From the NCBI RefSeq assembly GCF_037975245.1, contig NC_092573.1, positions 25,759,265-25,823,264 of the forward strand: DNA of 64,000 nt, read 5' to 3'. The DNA is from Apostichopus japonicus. Lineage: Eukaryota; Echinodermata; Holothuroidea; Aspidochirotida; Stichopodidae. The translations under genes and the position numbers were made by a program. Positions within the stretch are counted from its first letter, which is position 1; each line of letters starts with the position of its first letter. The notes below the pieces were generated by a model. The model saw only the letters and a list, made by a program, of their open reading frames with translations, made no database searches and was not told the DNA's origin. Of the stretch, positions 13,037 through 48,400 are shown piece after piece.

Positions 13037-14586
13037 TGTTTGGTATGCATGACACCATACCAAGTATATATTGATTCAGATGAGTCACTGGTTTCAACTT
13101 GGGCAGAACTCGACTATGTTTAAGCAGGAGGCGCAGTGGCTTAACCACGAGACTGGGCTCTCGTTTAGTGTTGTTTCATGTAATTTATACGATTCGTGCA
13201 ATTTTTATAAGGGGTTTCGTGAGTTAATTATTCGATCATATGCCACGGTTATTAACCATTTGTCAGTTACATTGCTGAATTGATTTGTTATTAATGTGAC
13301 AAAGGAGACATCACGCAGGTCACGTTACTGTAATCAATACAATGAATAACTTTTTTTTAATTGCATTTCTATTCTTAATATATAACCAAAAAAAATCCTA
13401 ATGCTCCGAAAGCAAGTTGTGTCAGTGGCGTGGCGCTGTGCATCAAAATGCATTCATCACTTCATGCATGAAAAGGATGAGCCACCTTATAAGAACATCA
13501 AACTAAGTAGGCAACTCATTGTGTTTTTGTGTTTCTGAAAAGGAAAATATAATTCTACAGATGTAGCCATTAAAACTACGGGGTTAACCATGTGGTTAGT
13601 TCGTGGTGCCTATAGATAACATTATAGGTTATATAATATGTATCTGATTTGCCGGCATAGAGAACGTGCATGTGACTGTCGCTATCATAATATGATATGT
13701 ACAGTCTATGCAGAATATTTATTAACATACACAGACGATTTTAAAAAGACAAGCTGATACTATACGGCAGCTTAAAGTATTGCTATCCAGATAAATATGT
13801 CTTCCCCTAATAAGTTAACATTTTTCATTTCAGTTCGTTTGAAATGTGAAATATTTGAAATGTTTGCTTTGATAATGTTTTCTTCATATATAATTTTATT
13901 CCTTGCAACTTGTTTATGACAATATTATCTTGCTCGGATTATGATTTGTACAAAACAAATACTTTTTCAACAAACTTTGCAATATTGATATCACTAACAC
14001 CGCGGTTGTCAGATGCATTCTTAAAATTTTACCAAAATTAAAAAAACAAAAAAAAAGAACAACTAAAAGAAATGGATGAGGTGTTGACCTATAAAAAGAG
14101 AGAAACTTTTCCAGCAATTCGTCAAGATATCTTCTTCAACCACCGGGACATTCCCATGAAGAACAATCCCACACCTTATAACGCTAACCATACCTAAAAA
14201 CATTGTGCAAAGATTGTAGTTCGTCAGTTTAACTGGTCTCCGAGAATAAGAGGGGTCATGGGAGCAGGGGTGATTATAAGAAGCTCGTGATTTCGTTTCA
14301 AACATGGCCCTACTGTACATAAAGATATAGGACGTTGTAGCGAAAATGTAACAGTATTTGTCATTCTAGACATTGAATTAACCGATGCACGTGGTCACTA
14401 TCTCCTATCTCTAACATTATCCGCTTTCACACATACACACGCACACACCCTTCCGACACTCGCCCCCCCCCCTCCCCTCCTCCCTCCAAACCAAAGGTGC
14501 ACGGTCCATCAAAGGTGACATATAATCTACTCACATTGTAATTCTTCATACATCGTTTGGACACTGTGTTATATAACAGGAATAGA

Positions 14587-14778
14587 TGATAGGTAACAGT
14601 GCCTCTGATAGGTAACAGTGCCTCTGATAGGTAACAGTGCCTCTGATAGGTAACAGTGCCTCTGATAGGTAACAGTGCCTCTGATAGGTAACAGTGCCTC
14701 TGATAGGTAACAGTGCCTCTGATAGGTAACAGTGCCTCTGATAGGTAACAGTGCCTCTGATAGGTAACAGTGCCTCTG
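14587..14778. repeat. 19-bp minisatellite, about 10 near-identical copies
   Basis: Unit TGATAGGTAACAGTGCCTC is repeated head to tail with essentially no divergence. Confidence 0.95.
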
Positions 14779-15173
14779 TGTGTTTGTAAGTTCCCCTTTC
14801 TTTTCCTTTATATCTTTCCCAAAACTGATGAAAGACGGTTCATTTGAGTAGGTGACCCGAAAAACGGACACCATACAAACCTGATACAAAGAAAAGTTCA
14901 TCAACCAAGACTGTCTATTGTTTGCGTCATGTAAATATAAAGCTTCAGTATAGATCTCTTGAACACTTTATTCAATTATGCTCTATTAACTAATAATAAA
15001 GTAAATAAAGTATGGGTATAGGTGTTTCTATGATTTACGGCCTCCCTTAAAGATATAAAGCTCGTTCTTGCTTTGAATCTGTTGTTATGAGTCAGGCCTG
15101 TTTCTTAATAAGACCTGGCCTATACTATTGTGCTTGTTTATACCATGTGTGTATATATACATACATAGGTGAA

Positions 15174-15240
<67 letters not shown>

Positions 15241-15245
15241 CATAA

Positions 15246-15294
<49 letters not shown>
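15174..15294. repeat. (TA)n microsatellite, two blocks
   Basis: Two TA runs separated by a short TACATACATAAGTGA spacer. They directly abut the first SINE-like copy at 15295. Confidence 0.95.
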
Positions 15295-15298
<4 letters not shown>

Positions 15299-16033
15299 AA
15301 TCCCGGTGGAGGCTGGAAGTTTTTGCACTGTTCTGCATTTTCCAACTCACTACGATTTCAATTATATTCATTTGCCTTTGTCGCTTACCTCCATTTTATT
15401 AACAAAAGTCTGTCAAAGTATCTCTTTCGAGATCCGGCTTTAGGAATCACAAATTATTTCGAGTTGGTTAGCATCGTGTTTGATCTAGAGTAAGGCAAAT
15501 ATGTCACCAAAACAGAACTAGTATATTGTTCGATACAGGTGACAAACGCCTACAGTGGAATTACGACCTTCCTTACCGGTTTCGAACCGCTGGACATACA
15601 ATCAGAGTCCATAGCCCAGTGGTTAGGGTGTCCGCATGCACGGGTTCGAATCCCGGTGGAGGCTAGAAGTTTTTGCACTGTTCTGGATTTTCCAACTCAT
15701 TACGATTTTAATTATATATATATATTCATTTGCCTTTGTCGTTTACCTCCATATCATTAACAAAAGTCTGTTGAAAGTATATCTTTCGAGATCCGGCTTT
15801 AGGAATCACAAATGATTTCGAGTTGGTTAGCATTATGTTTGATCTCTAGAGCAAGGCAAATACGTCACCAAAACAGAACTAGTATTGTTCGATACAGGTG
15901 ACAAACGCCTACAGTGGAATTACGACCTTCCTTACCGGTTTCGAACCTCTGGACATACAATCAGCGTCCATAGCCAAGTGGTTAGGGAAGTTTTTTCACT
16001 GTTCTGGATTTTCCAACTCATTACGATTTCACA
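15295..16033 (+). mobile_element. Tandem cluster of a tRNA-derived SINE-like repeat (359-bp period)
   Basis: A full 359-bp unit runs 15539-15897. A partial copy precedes it (15295-15538) and another follows (15898-16033). The full copy contains an A-box-like TAGCCCAGTGG (15612-15622) and a near-consensus B box GGTTCGAATCC (15643-15653), the internal RNA polymerase III promoter layout of tRNA genes. It is followed by a conserved tail CCGGTGGAGGCTGGAAGTTT and an AT tract. The third copy lacks the B box. No intact tRNA cloverleaf is claimed. Confidence 0.75.
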
Positions 16034-16034
16034 T

Positions 16035-16052
16035 ATATATTTCACTTATATA

Positions 16053-16116
<64 letters not shown>

Positions 16117-16117
16117 A
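16035..16117. repeat. (TA)n microsatellite
   Basis: A TA run immediately downstream of the third SINE-like copy. Confidence 0.93.
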
Positions 16118-16291
16118 TATAACACAAGATATACAAATTACACCATATTGCTACCCTGGGTTTCACGCACGCATAGAGCGACGATCTTCAGGCCATTGGA
16201 TGGTCAAAACAGACTACTTCTTTTTCAACCGTTTACGGTTCGATAGCTTGGGGTTCCCATGGCGACACAAAGAAATAAGCTCGGATCTCCT

Positions 16292-16522
<231 letters not shown>

Positions 16523-17115
16523 TGAGTGACTCATTGCATCCTCCAATGAGATGTATTAGGGTGTGTGTGCTTACATAAGGGATATTGACCCATTGATTTC
16601 ATGTCAATCGCTATAACCGACCCACCATGCCAGACATTGTCTTATTAAAAACCAACGCCTAACTCTGTCATCAATTTCTGTGTATGTGTATGCTTACAGT
16701 TGAATCTATTGGCAATCTATAAAGACACGTAGTGGACGTGGTATTTAATAGTATTTATCTTGTTTCTTCAAGCATATCGGAGACGGCTTTTGTTTGCCTC
16801 TACGGGTAGATCTTACACGGTGAGTGTACGAAGAACAAGTCTGCGCATAATACAGAACCGACCTCATTGTTATTCCCATACTCAGTGAAATTAATTACAT
16901 ATACCAAGTGAAAAACCACTACAGTATTTATCAGTCAAACAGGAACAGTAGATGCTATTTGCTGTTACAGCATGTGGTAATTGGTTGGTCACTATATTGT
17001 GGAATGGAATTGTTATAGAAAACATTTATCGTAATATCATATAATTATATTCATATGATATATTTTACTGACGGAAAATCGTTGAGAAACAAGGAACTTT
17101 TCATTCAAGCTGACC

Positions 17116-39217
<22,102 letters not shown>

Positions 39218-42200
39218 GAAAGCTGGTCAGCCAGTTACCTATCGGCTTGCAGTTTATTTATTGTTCCGTTCCCTCAACAGCACAACGGACCTATATGTTC
39301 TGTATTGGCTGAAACCAGGGGCTTTGATTAATATAGGAAACAATGATATCTAATAACACCAGACAACTCATTAGGTGTTAATTGAGACTTTTAAACAAAG
39401 TGTACAGTATATACGATAAAACAACCAAAATGCTACTTTGCATTACAAACTAGGAGCAGCTATGTTGGTATAATGGATTGTTGTGAATGATCACACACAC
39501 AGACTCCTTATCATGTTGATTAACACACATTTATGGGTGGAGGAGATTTACTTTTGGGTACAAAACGAAAATTCTGGGAATTGTGAATGCTGTTATTACA
39601 TTACAACTGTTGGTTTTACCTCCTTAAATAGTTTATATTTTACACTATACAATTGATTGTCCATGTTCTGTTCTTATTTGATTTTCTGATTCATGTAACG
39701 TTTGTGTGTGGGTGGGTGGGGGGGGGGGATGGCGTGAGGCGATTTGAAGTTTTGTACTAACAATAATTATAATACAAATTTAAGCCTATTGGGTGAGCTG
39801 AATGGTTGGTAAATCACACTGTCAGTAGCCGTGTAAGCATATTGGGTATCAAGCTGAATGGCTGGTAGCTCATATTTTATGTAGCCTTGTAGACATTTCT
39901 TGAAAGATTAGTTGCTGGTGGCAATTGTGTATACCACTTTATTTTTAATTTCAAGGTAGCCTTGCACAAATAACTTTGACCTTGTTAGTTTTTTGCAGTA
40001 CTTGTAGCAGTTCTTGCCAGCTTGAAGCAGATCAGTGCTATGTTTAAGTACTTGTAACTTGAAGTATTTGCAAGGATATACATATTTTCCCATCGCCCTT
40101 GTTATTCAAACACAGAAGGGAAAAAAAAAAAAAGTGTACTTGACGAGGTGACATGAGGCAGTATTTTACTGTCAATAGAATAGATTGTTTTGGAATACTT
40201 CATCTTTCTATACTTATTTTATATATTAGGAAGTTGACATTGAAAATGCCAATTGTATCATGTCATATCAGGTCCTCAGTAAACAAAGCGTTAAGTTAAT
40301 ACCATGTTTTATAACACCTAAACTTTCTGTCAGTAAGATGTGAACATCCATGGTTCAAAGGCTAACTTTAAGGCACTTCTAGAAATGATAGTTCAGCAAA
40401 CTTTGAGGAACCTTTGGTGCTTAAAGGGTAATTACAAGCTAAAATTTACTTGTATAGAAATATAACCTAAATAGCTGGGACAATGGATTTTATTCATTAG
40501 CAGCACGTCATTCAGAAGTTATTCATCCGTTAAGTAATAATCGTTCCAGAACTAAGCATATGTCAGTTGCATAGAGTCACCTTGGACAACAATTTCACTT
40601 TGTGCCTCAAGACCTTCTTTTACCGTAGTAACTGCTTTCACAGAGATATATATAAATAAACATATAAATTGACATATGCCATCTTACTAGATATGTAGGT
40701 GGCAAAAGCAAATGCTTCTTTCTTTTATAAAATAAATCATATTTCTATAAAAGCTTAACAATATTTGTGATAGTATCACTTTTGCCAATATGAGTTGTTT
40801 TTTTTGTCCTTCATAAGATCATAGTTATTTCCTTGCTTGTAGTGTTTAATGGCTTCTATGCGTTAAAATTTGCTTCACTTTTTATACTTTTTTATCTTAA
40901 ACCGAGTCTTTCAAATAAACTGTAATATTATCTTTTGTACATATATTTTTAGTAAATGAATAGATTGTCTTTTTATAAATATTTCTTGCATTTCGTTCTT
41001 CCTTTGTGTTTAATCTACATTCCCAATTTTATAAAGTTAAATGGAGGAAGGCTGGGGATTGCTGCAGAAAAAAACTGACATGGCCATATGGACAACAAAC
41101 AATGATATAGTAATGTTATCAGCTAACAAGGCCTAGGTTTGCCCACAATGTCAGCAAAATTTTATCTAGATTATCTCAAACTAGAAAGCCTAACACCAAG
41201 ACCGCAAAGGACAAAACTGATGAGGGTTATTGTTCTGTCATTGTTACCCTTCTGTGGTCCTCAAGCAAAGGAAAGGGTCACCCTGTAATTAGAAGTGCGA
41301 TATGATGGGAGGGAAAAAGGAGGTAGACAGTTTGGTTATCTCTTAATGTTCTCTTCCATGGTAACATGCTAATTTTTTCTTCTTGGTTACAGTTCTGTAA
41401 AGAAAGGGCCTTGAACGCCAGGGTTTGTTACGACAAAGGTGTGGGATTAATCTCAAGGTCCGCCACTCCAACTTCAGGGATCAGAGAGGTTATGCTGATT
41501 ACAATAAAGTACTTTTTATCTGAGTTGAAAACCCCAACTCAAGTGTCTTGTTTCTAAGATAAGTTTGTTTGACTAAATGTTTTGATATTTGACTAGTTAA
41601 ACCCTTGGATTCTTCTAGAAAGTGGATGCCAGTTCTTGAAAAGCTTTACATTTCTGGTATGATCTTGTTGATAGATCCCTGAAGTGATATTCCTTTGGCA
41701 TGTTTGCGAAACTGTCAACATCCTCTGTATTGAAAATTTCATTAAATTGCAACTGGTAAAGTCGTACTTTCTTGTCAATAAGCATGAATAAATATTAAGA
41801 GAAACAAACCCATTTCCAGCTAAATTGTGATGACATTCACTTTTTTGTTGCCAGATTCATTCAACAAACTATCCCCAAATTTGAAATATTCATCAACTTT
41901 GCCATACAAAATGCTATGAGTATGCTGTTTTGACCTAAAGATGCAGAAAATTTCCATCAATTTTGATAAGGAATCAAATCAAGGAATTCAACTCTCAGGA
42001 ACATCACCAACGTTTAAACACCAGCCACAATTCATACTGCACCTCGCTGGTAAAACATCCCGATAAAAGTAGCTGTTTTACTTCAAACGATCACCATTAA
42101 GCTAATCCAACAGACAAAAAGACAACAGAACAAATCAAGTCTTGAAGCAAAAATTAAAGTTTTAATATCAAACATAGGGCATGAGAAATCTAGCAAAGTC

Positions 42201-43303
42201 TGTAAGAATTACCGTGAAAGTCAGACATACTGAATTATAGACTATTTACAAGGTGCAAGTTATTAAAGAACATGGATTTTACTTTCACCAAAAATTATCA
42301 CTGCGTAAAATTAATGCAAAATAACTTCTCTTCTTTAAGGATAAAATGGTGATGTGAAAGTTATTATTTCCAAACATGCATTGTAGATCAAAAGGGTACT
42401 TGCAAGCAACTTGTTCATAAAAGTCAGCATATAGTTTGCAATCTTAAACCAGTGGTACAGTAATAATAGTGTATCATACAAAAAATGAGCATTTCAACAA
42501 CTGAACAACTTTAGAAATCCTGTAACCTTTTTTCCATCTACACAGTATAAGATAGGATGTTAAACAAATGTTTCCAGTGTTCCAGGAATTTTCAGATCCA
42601 ATGGTTATGCTATATGGTTTCTGATAGCTACAAATAAACACTATTGATTAACATAATAGCCCAAACTAGCAATGCTATATTACAAAAACAAAAAAAACAA
42701 ACTAATGAAAATGTTCAGTATCAAACTATGTGACATTATAACTACTCATTAACAGCAACCAAACAACAGACACAAGTAACTGAATGTAGAGTTCAAAGGT
42801 CACACTAGACTCTCATGAGAGAGTACCTAACCAACTTGATGTGACATAGATAAGCAGGTAAAATGATATAAAATATAAAGATGCACTATCAGAACTGACG
42901 TTAGGACCTGATTCTTCATCAAACCAAGTGAATCAATTCATGCAGGATAAAAGCTATGAATAGTCCCATAGTATTGTTTAAGTATTTGTAAACTAACTTA
43001 TGATAATTACTTCCACAAAAGGGACATACCCCCCACCATACCCCCTGCCTTCCCTCCCACTCATTAGCCTCGAAAAACAGTTCATCTCAACGAATCTATA
43101 CACAATGAATAAAACACTAGTCAATTCCCTGAGTCTGAAGACGCCCTCTCCTCAACCTATGGTGCCCCGCTCCCCCCCCCCCTCACACCCTACCCCCACT
43201 TGTAATATGTTACAATACAATCAACATCCCCTTACATCTCCCTACCGCTTGGAAATACACAAAAATGACACACAAAGAGAAAGCCATTTGATCCAAAATG
43301 GAA
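39218..43303. other. Convergent 3' ends of the HYR gene and the DAZAP1-like gene
   Basis: No further gene seen. AATAAA at 40914-40919 is a candidate poly(A) signal for the plus gene. A TTTAAT around 42160 (ATTAAA on the minus strand) is a candidate for the minus gene. Both are guesses from the hexamer alone. Poly-G/C runs occur at 39718-39728 and 43171-43181. Confidence 0.45.
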
Positions 43304-43473
43304 TTATTTGCCATAAGGATGATACCCATGGGTGTTGTTGCCCACCCTCTGTCCATATCCTGAGCCCCGCATTGGTCCTCCAGAGCTGTTGGGGTCCGGC
43401 ACAGCGGTTTGTTGCTGCTGGGTCTGTTGTCCATAGTTGTTAGAAGTGTTTGCATATCCAGCACCATAACTAC
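43304..43473 (-). CDS. DAZAP1-like (minus) exon 12: C-terminus and stop
   Basis: GSYGAGYANTSNNYGQQTQQ, later GGPMRGSGYGQRVG, and a C-terminal HPYGK then TAA (43306-43304). Confidence 0.9.
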
Positions 43474-45370
43474 CTGTTTTCAACATACAATAAATCCAAA
43501 TAACCAATAATTGTTGTTTACCAGTACTTCAAGCCTCAGGTTCGGTACAGATAAGAAACCACTGCAGAGCGTCCCCCAATCAACTTTTACACCTGGTTAG
43601 CATACGTCTTACAAAGAACAAACTGTTTTTGTTGCTAAAATGATTACTGGTGCCATGTTTTGTATGTTTAGTGAGGTTGCCATTCCTTTTCGTCACATAT
43701 CATTTACCTTGTCACTTCAGGATTGTTGTACTAAAAAATTAATGTAAAACATGCACCAAGAGAACATTAGTCATATAATTTTGTCATTTTGAATCAAACA
43801 TGCTTTTTCTAATAAATCTTTCATATTTGTGAGACAACTTCAAGTTTGTAGAACCTGTCAATACAGTCAGAATGAGGCAAATCTGAACTTGAGCTGTTTG
43901 AGAAAACAAGCTAAATGCATTGGTACTGGTACTACTGGTGTCTAGATGTGAAACCACTCATCCACAAAGCTAACCATCATTGGTACAGGTGTCTAGATGT
44001 GGAACAACTCATCCACAACGCTAACCACCATTGGTACAGGTGTCTAGATGTGGAACAACTCATCCACAAAGCTAACCATCTTTTGATCAGGTGCCTAGAT
44101 GTGGAACAACTCATCCACAAAGCTAACCATCATTGGTACAGGTGGAGGTAGTTGAAAGTATTGAGGTATTCAACACACAAAATATGGAAAGAGAATGCAA
44201 AGAAATTGAGATGTTCTCCAATTCAACAGAATAGGTCAACACATATTAGACAAAAGTGACAACCACTTGCAATGGATTAGAGCATGGAAATCTCCAACTA
44301 TGAATTCAAAGTTTCAGAAATTTAACTAGTTCTTCATTACCAGCAGATGATCGTTGGTGTTACTTTCCATAAAGTTCCATCCCCTCCCCCCCTCCCCCCA
44401 CCACCTCATTCACTTGTCTAATTTGACACTCCTAACTTATCTGGAAATAAGGTGAATGACTAGACACTACAGTAAAGCAGTAACATTGGAGCAGTCTTTG
44501 GCACGCTTAACTTAATAGACAATACAGAAATTCTATAAAGACTGTATGTACCTACCTTGGGCGCTGTACCCAGTTGCAGCTTGGCTTCCATACTGACTTT
44601 GCTGGGGTTGTGTAGTTCCATAGGCTCCACTGTAATTTGCACTGTACCCTTGGTTGGCATCTAAGAGGCAAGTGAACAAAAAGAATACATTAAAATCTAC
44701 ATGACAAAGGAGAACACAATGCATTGGTAGAATCAATGACGAATCAATTGTCATATACTACAAGTCTACGGTTTCGTTGTACACGACAATTCCAACAGCC
44801 ACATTACTTAGGCTGGTTTGTTGAACCCACCCCCCTCCCCCATCCCACATGCAGATTGATCAAATATTCCATGCTGATCTACTGGTGCAGTCCAGGGAAT
44901 AATTGATCCTAACATGCAATTTCAAAACAGTATAATAGCAGTTATGCACACAGACTGAATTCAGAGACTTCAAAGCTGCCAATCAAAATCTCAACTCTTA
45001 ATTAGTCCCTGTTCTCCTGATAGTTTAAGTAATACGAAGCTTATTTTTGTATACAAAATGACGTTAATGGGCTAGGGTAATTAGTCTACTTCCTCTGACA
45101 ACAATCACCATACTTAATGGTCAAAATACCAATGACATTGGCTCCATCACCATCCTCTCTCCTCCCCTCAGCACCTCCCCCCCCCACCCACCCACCATTA
45201 CCTCCTGGTTGATATTCTACAACTATGATTTCTGCTCATTAACTATGTATTGATAATAATTGCAAATGTTACGCTAAGCATTGTTCACATGCTCTTAAAA
45301 CATACCAATTTGTAAAGACTTTTGTCAACTTGACTGGTCACTATTAATCCATCATGATGATGGGGAAAAC

Positions 45371-45401
<31 letters not shown>

Positions 45402-48400
45402 AATAAGCGGAATTTTCCAAAACAGAAAAACTGGTATGAAAAATGTTGGCTTTTGTGAATGGTAGTTGTCTCATGATCTGTTACAACTGCATGATATCAA
45501 TTAATTGACTTACTGTAGCCAGACTGAATGATATTAATCGACTCAAACTGTAGCCAAACTGCATGATATTAATGAATTGACTTACTGTAGGCAGCTCCTT
45601 GGCTATACTGGTCTCCATATCCTTGGGTTTGTGCACTGGTGTAACCGCCACCATACTGGCTGCTTGGCTGCTGTTGCTGCTGCTGTTGGCTGCTCCCATA
45701 ACCTCCTCCGTAGCTTTGGTTCCACTGGCCACCACTGCTTTGGCCTCGACCATAACCGGCTTGGTTATAGTTACCTAAAATGAAACAATTTCCTCAGCAA
45801 TTATTCTTCAAGACTGTAAAAGTTTTACAATGCTAGCTTATCTGTAAACCTTGACAACACATGCAAAGATGTTTAACAGCAAAAACTTAACTCAATTCAG
45901 AAATAAAAAATTCTGATTAATGAGTACAAAAGCTGCAAAGTTGAACCACTGCTAGGGGAAAATTCAATATAACAACAATTATGTTCTGAAGCAATATTAA
46001 ATATCACAAAACTTTTCAAATCCTAGCCATATCAAACTTCACAAACTAGGGTCATGAGAGAAATGCATTTAAATTTCAGCCTCATCAAAGTTACACAAGC
46101 TAGGTCAATCAAGCATTCACATCATAGCCATATCAAAACTTGAGAAGCTAGATAAATCCAGGAAGCGTTCAAAACCTTATCAAAGACTTGGCAACCTCTA
46201 AAGGTCAATCGTGAAAAGAATCAAATTTCGGCCTATCCAAAGACTTGAAAACTAAGGTTAGTCGAGAAAAATATGCAAATTACAACCTTTTCAAAGACTT
46301 GACAACTTTATAAGAGGGAGAAGCATTTCAACCATAGACTTGTCACAACTTGACAATCCTGTTCAATTAAGAAAAACATTCAAGTCATTGAGCATTATCA
46401 AAGACTTGATTACCTAACTCAATCAAGACACACATTCAAGGTACAGCCTTGTCACACTCTTGACAACCTATGTCAATGCAAACATACCTTTAAGGTCACA
46501 GCATTATCAAAGACTTGATTACCTAACTCAATCAAGACATACATTCAAGGTACAGCCTTGTCACACTCTTGACAACCTATGTCAATGCAAACATGCCTTT
46601 AAGGTCACAGCATTATCAAAGACTTGACATTGTTTTCTATTCCTGACAGAGACTGGTAGATCCTATAAACCAAGTTAGTTCTTATCATTTGCTTCCTGTC
46701 TTCCTAGTAAATGCCTGTTGTATACATTTGGAAGAACTTGCAAGCATCTCAGTGTTTACTTTGTCAATATTTCTAACAGGTACTTCAAGAATAAACAGCG
46801 ACTTGATTTACGTAAAACAAATCAATCCATCTGCTGTATGTGATTAATTTTGTTACCTTGTTCAAGTAGTGAGAGTGTGTGAGACCAGACCAAACTCACT
46901 CGATAAAACAAAGCTTAACTTTATAAGCACTACGGGTCAATGGGTCATGCATAGTGGTGATAGAATGTGCATGAATTTGTTTTCAGACTAATAAATATAA
47001 GACACTATTAAGATAAAAGATGTTTTTGCAAGTGTGTTCTTCATGATTTTGTGAAATATAAAGATTAGTGCATCAAGAATGAGAAGCCAATATAAACAAC
47101 AAAATTCAAATATCCTCACTCCCCTCTCCCTCCCTTCTCACCTTAAAGCAAACACATTCACAAAATGGAAACAAGGTAACATGTCAGCTCAAAGAGAAAA
47201 CTACTTCCTCCACCTCTCCTGACCCGACCACCTCTCCCTCGCACCCCCCCTCCCCTACCCTCCCTCCTTCAACCCATTCCAATCTTTCCCTTTTAATCTT
47301 ACCATCAATGCTCATGCAAAAACAATGGAATCCAATCATTTAGATGTGATGCCATTTATGCCAATTCATTACAAGCAATTATCAGGTGGTGAAAAACATT
47401 TTCTCTGTGCCAAAGTCTTTAAAATAATGTTATCCCAAAATGAAAGATATTATACGGTGATAATGATGATGATTGTGCTTAGCGTATTGCAGCGATAAGA
47501 CTTCTCATGATTACAACTGCACACACTCGTGAGAGTTGAGAAAGAACCCGACCTTTACTTATGTTTACAAGTTGACTAAGTGTCTCTCAGTTACATTAAA
47601 AAAAAAAACTAATGCTTCAAGGTGGAACTTAGATTTACAAGATGAAACTCACCGATACAGAGAATGTTAATGGAACTTATTGTATTATGTCGTTGTGACA
47701 CATTTTTGGTATTTACCTGGAGCCAGATGAAAAAGCTTTCCACAACCATATGAAAACATCTACAGAGATGAGTGCTACGAGTTTGCAGACTAGACGGTTA
47801 ACGACCACCACAATTGGCACCTCTGTTATTTGTTTGGCTAATTAGATGTTCTAAGTTGATGTTAATTAATCATTACATTACTGTTGTTACATGAAGCGAG
47901 AGAAGAGAATCAAGCCTCTTCATACCTCCTCAACAGATGAGATTTTATAATAAAGATCGGCCCCTTAAGGATCCCATACACAATACCATGATGATAGCAG
48001 AGGCACTCTTAGTGTAAAACATGATAAAAATGCAGATGTGACAAGAGAAATGCAAAAGTCAGTTCAATTTTTCACCAAGATGGAATTGAAGAATATGGTT
48101 GTTAAACCTTCCAGACAAAGGCAAATAAATATTCTTATTATAAAATATTAAGTGCCGGGTCACTGATGAATGCCAGGGAGACCCCTGCTTGTTGTTGATG
48201 AGGAAGGAGGGAGTACAGTGTATTTGAAGACAAGAGCTTTGGTGTGGTGATGATAACAACTACTCCCATAGTTTAGTTTAACACAGGAACAGAACAAAAG
48301 GGGAAGAAGTGTGACACCAAGCAATATTGCTCATGTGACATTACTGTAACGAGAGAGATCAAATTGTTACATTTAAGGCTAAACGTGAGAAATTGCAATT

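Noticed and set aside
12797-13148. Long open frames on both strands with repeating MDGW or HPSI residues
   Set aside because: Produced entirely by the (ATGG)n microsatellite.
14569-14904. 111-codon minus frame with repeated YQRHCYLSEALLPIRGTVT
   Set aside because: Translation of the 19-bp minisatellite; no start context or homologous domain.
15600-15666. Functional tRNA gene
   Set aside because: A and B boxes are present, but no complete acceptor stem or cloverleaf can be drawn, and the sequence is repeated with SINE-like tails.
47716-47750. Possible extra exon of the DAZAP1-like minus gene (AG and GT sites around TTTTTCATCTGGCTCCAG)
   Set aside because: Exon 9 joins exon 10 in frame with a perfect phase match, and the inserted residues have no family resemblance.
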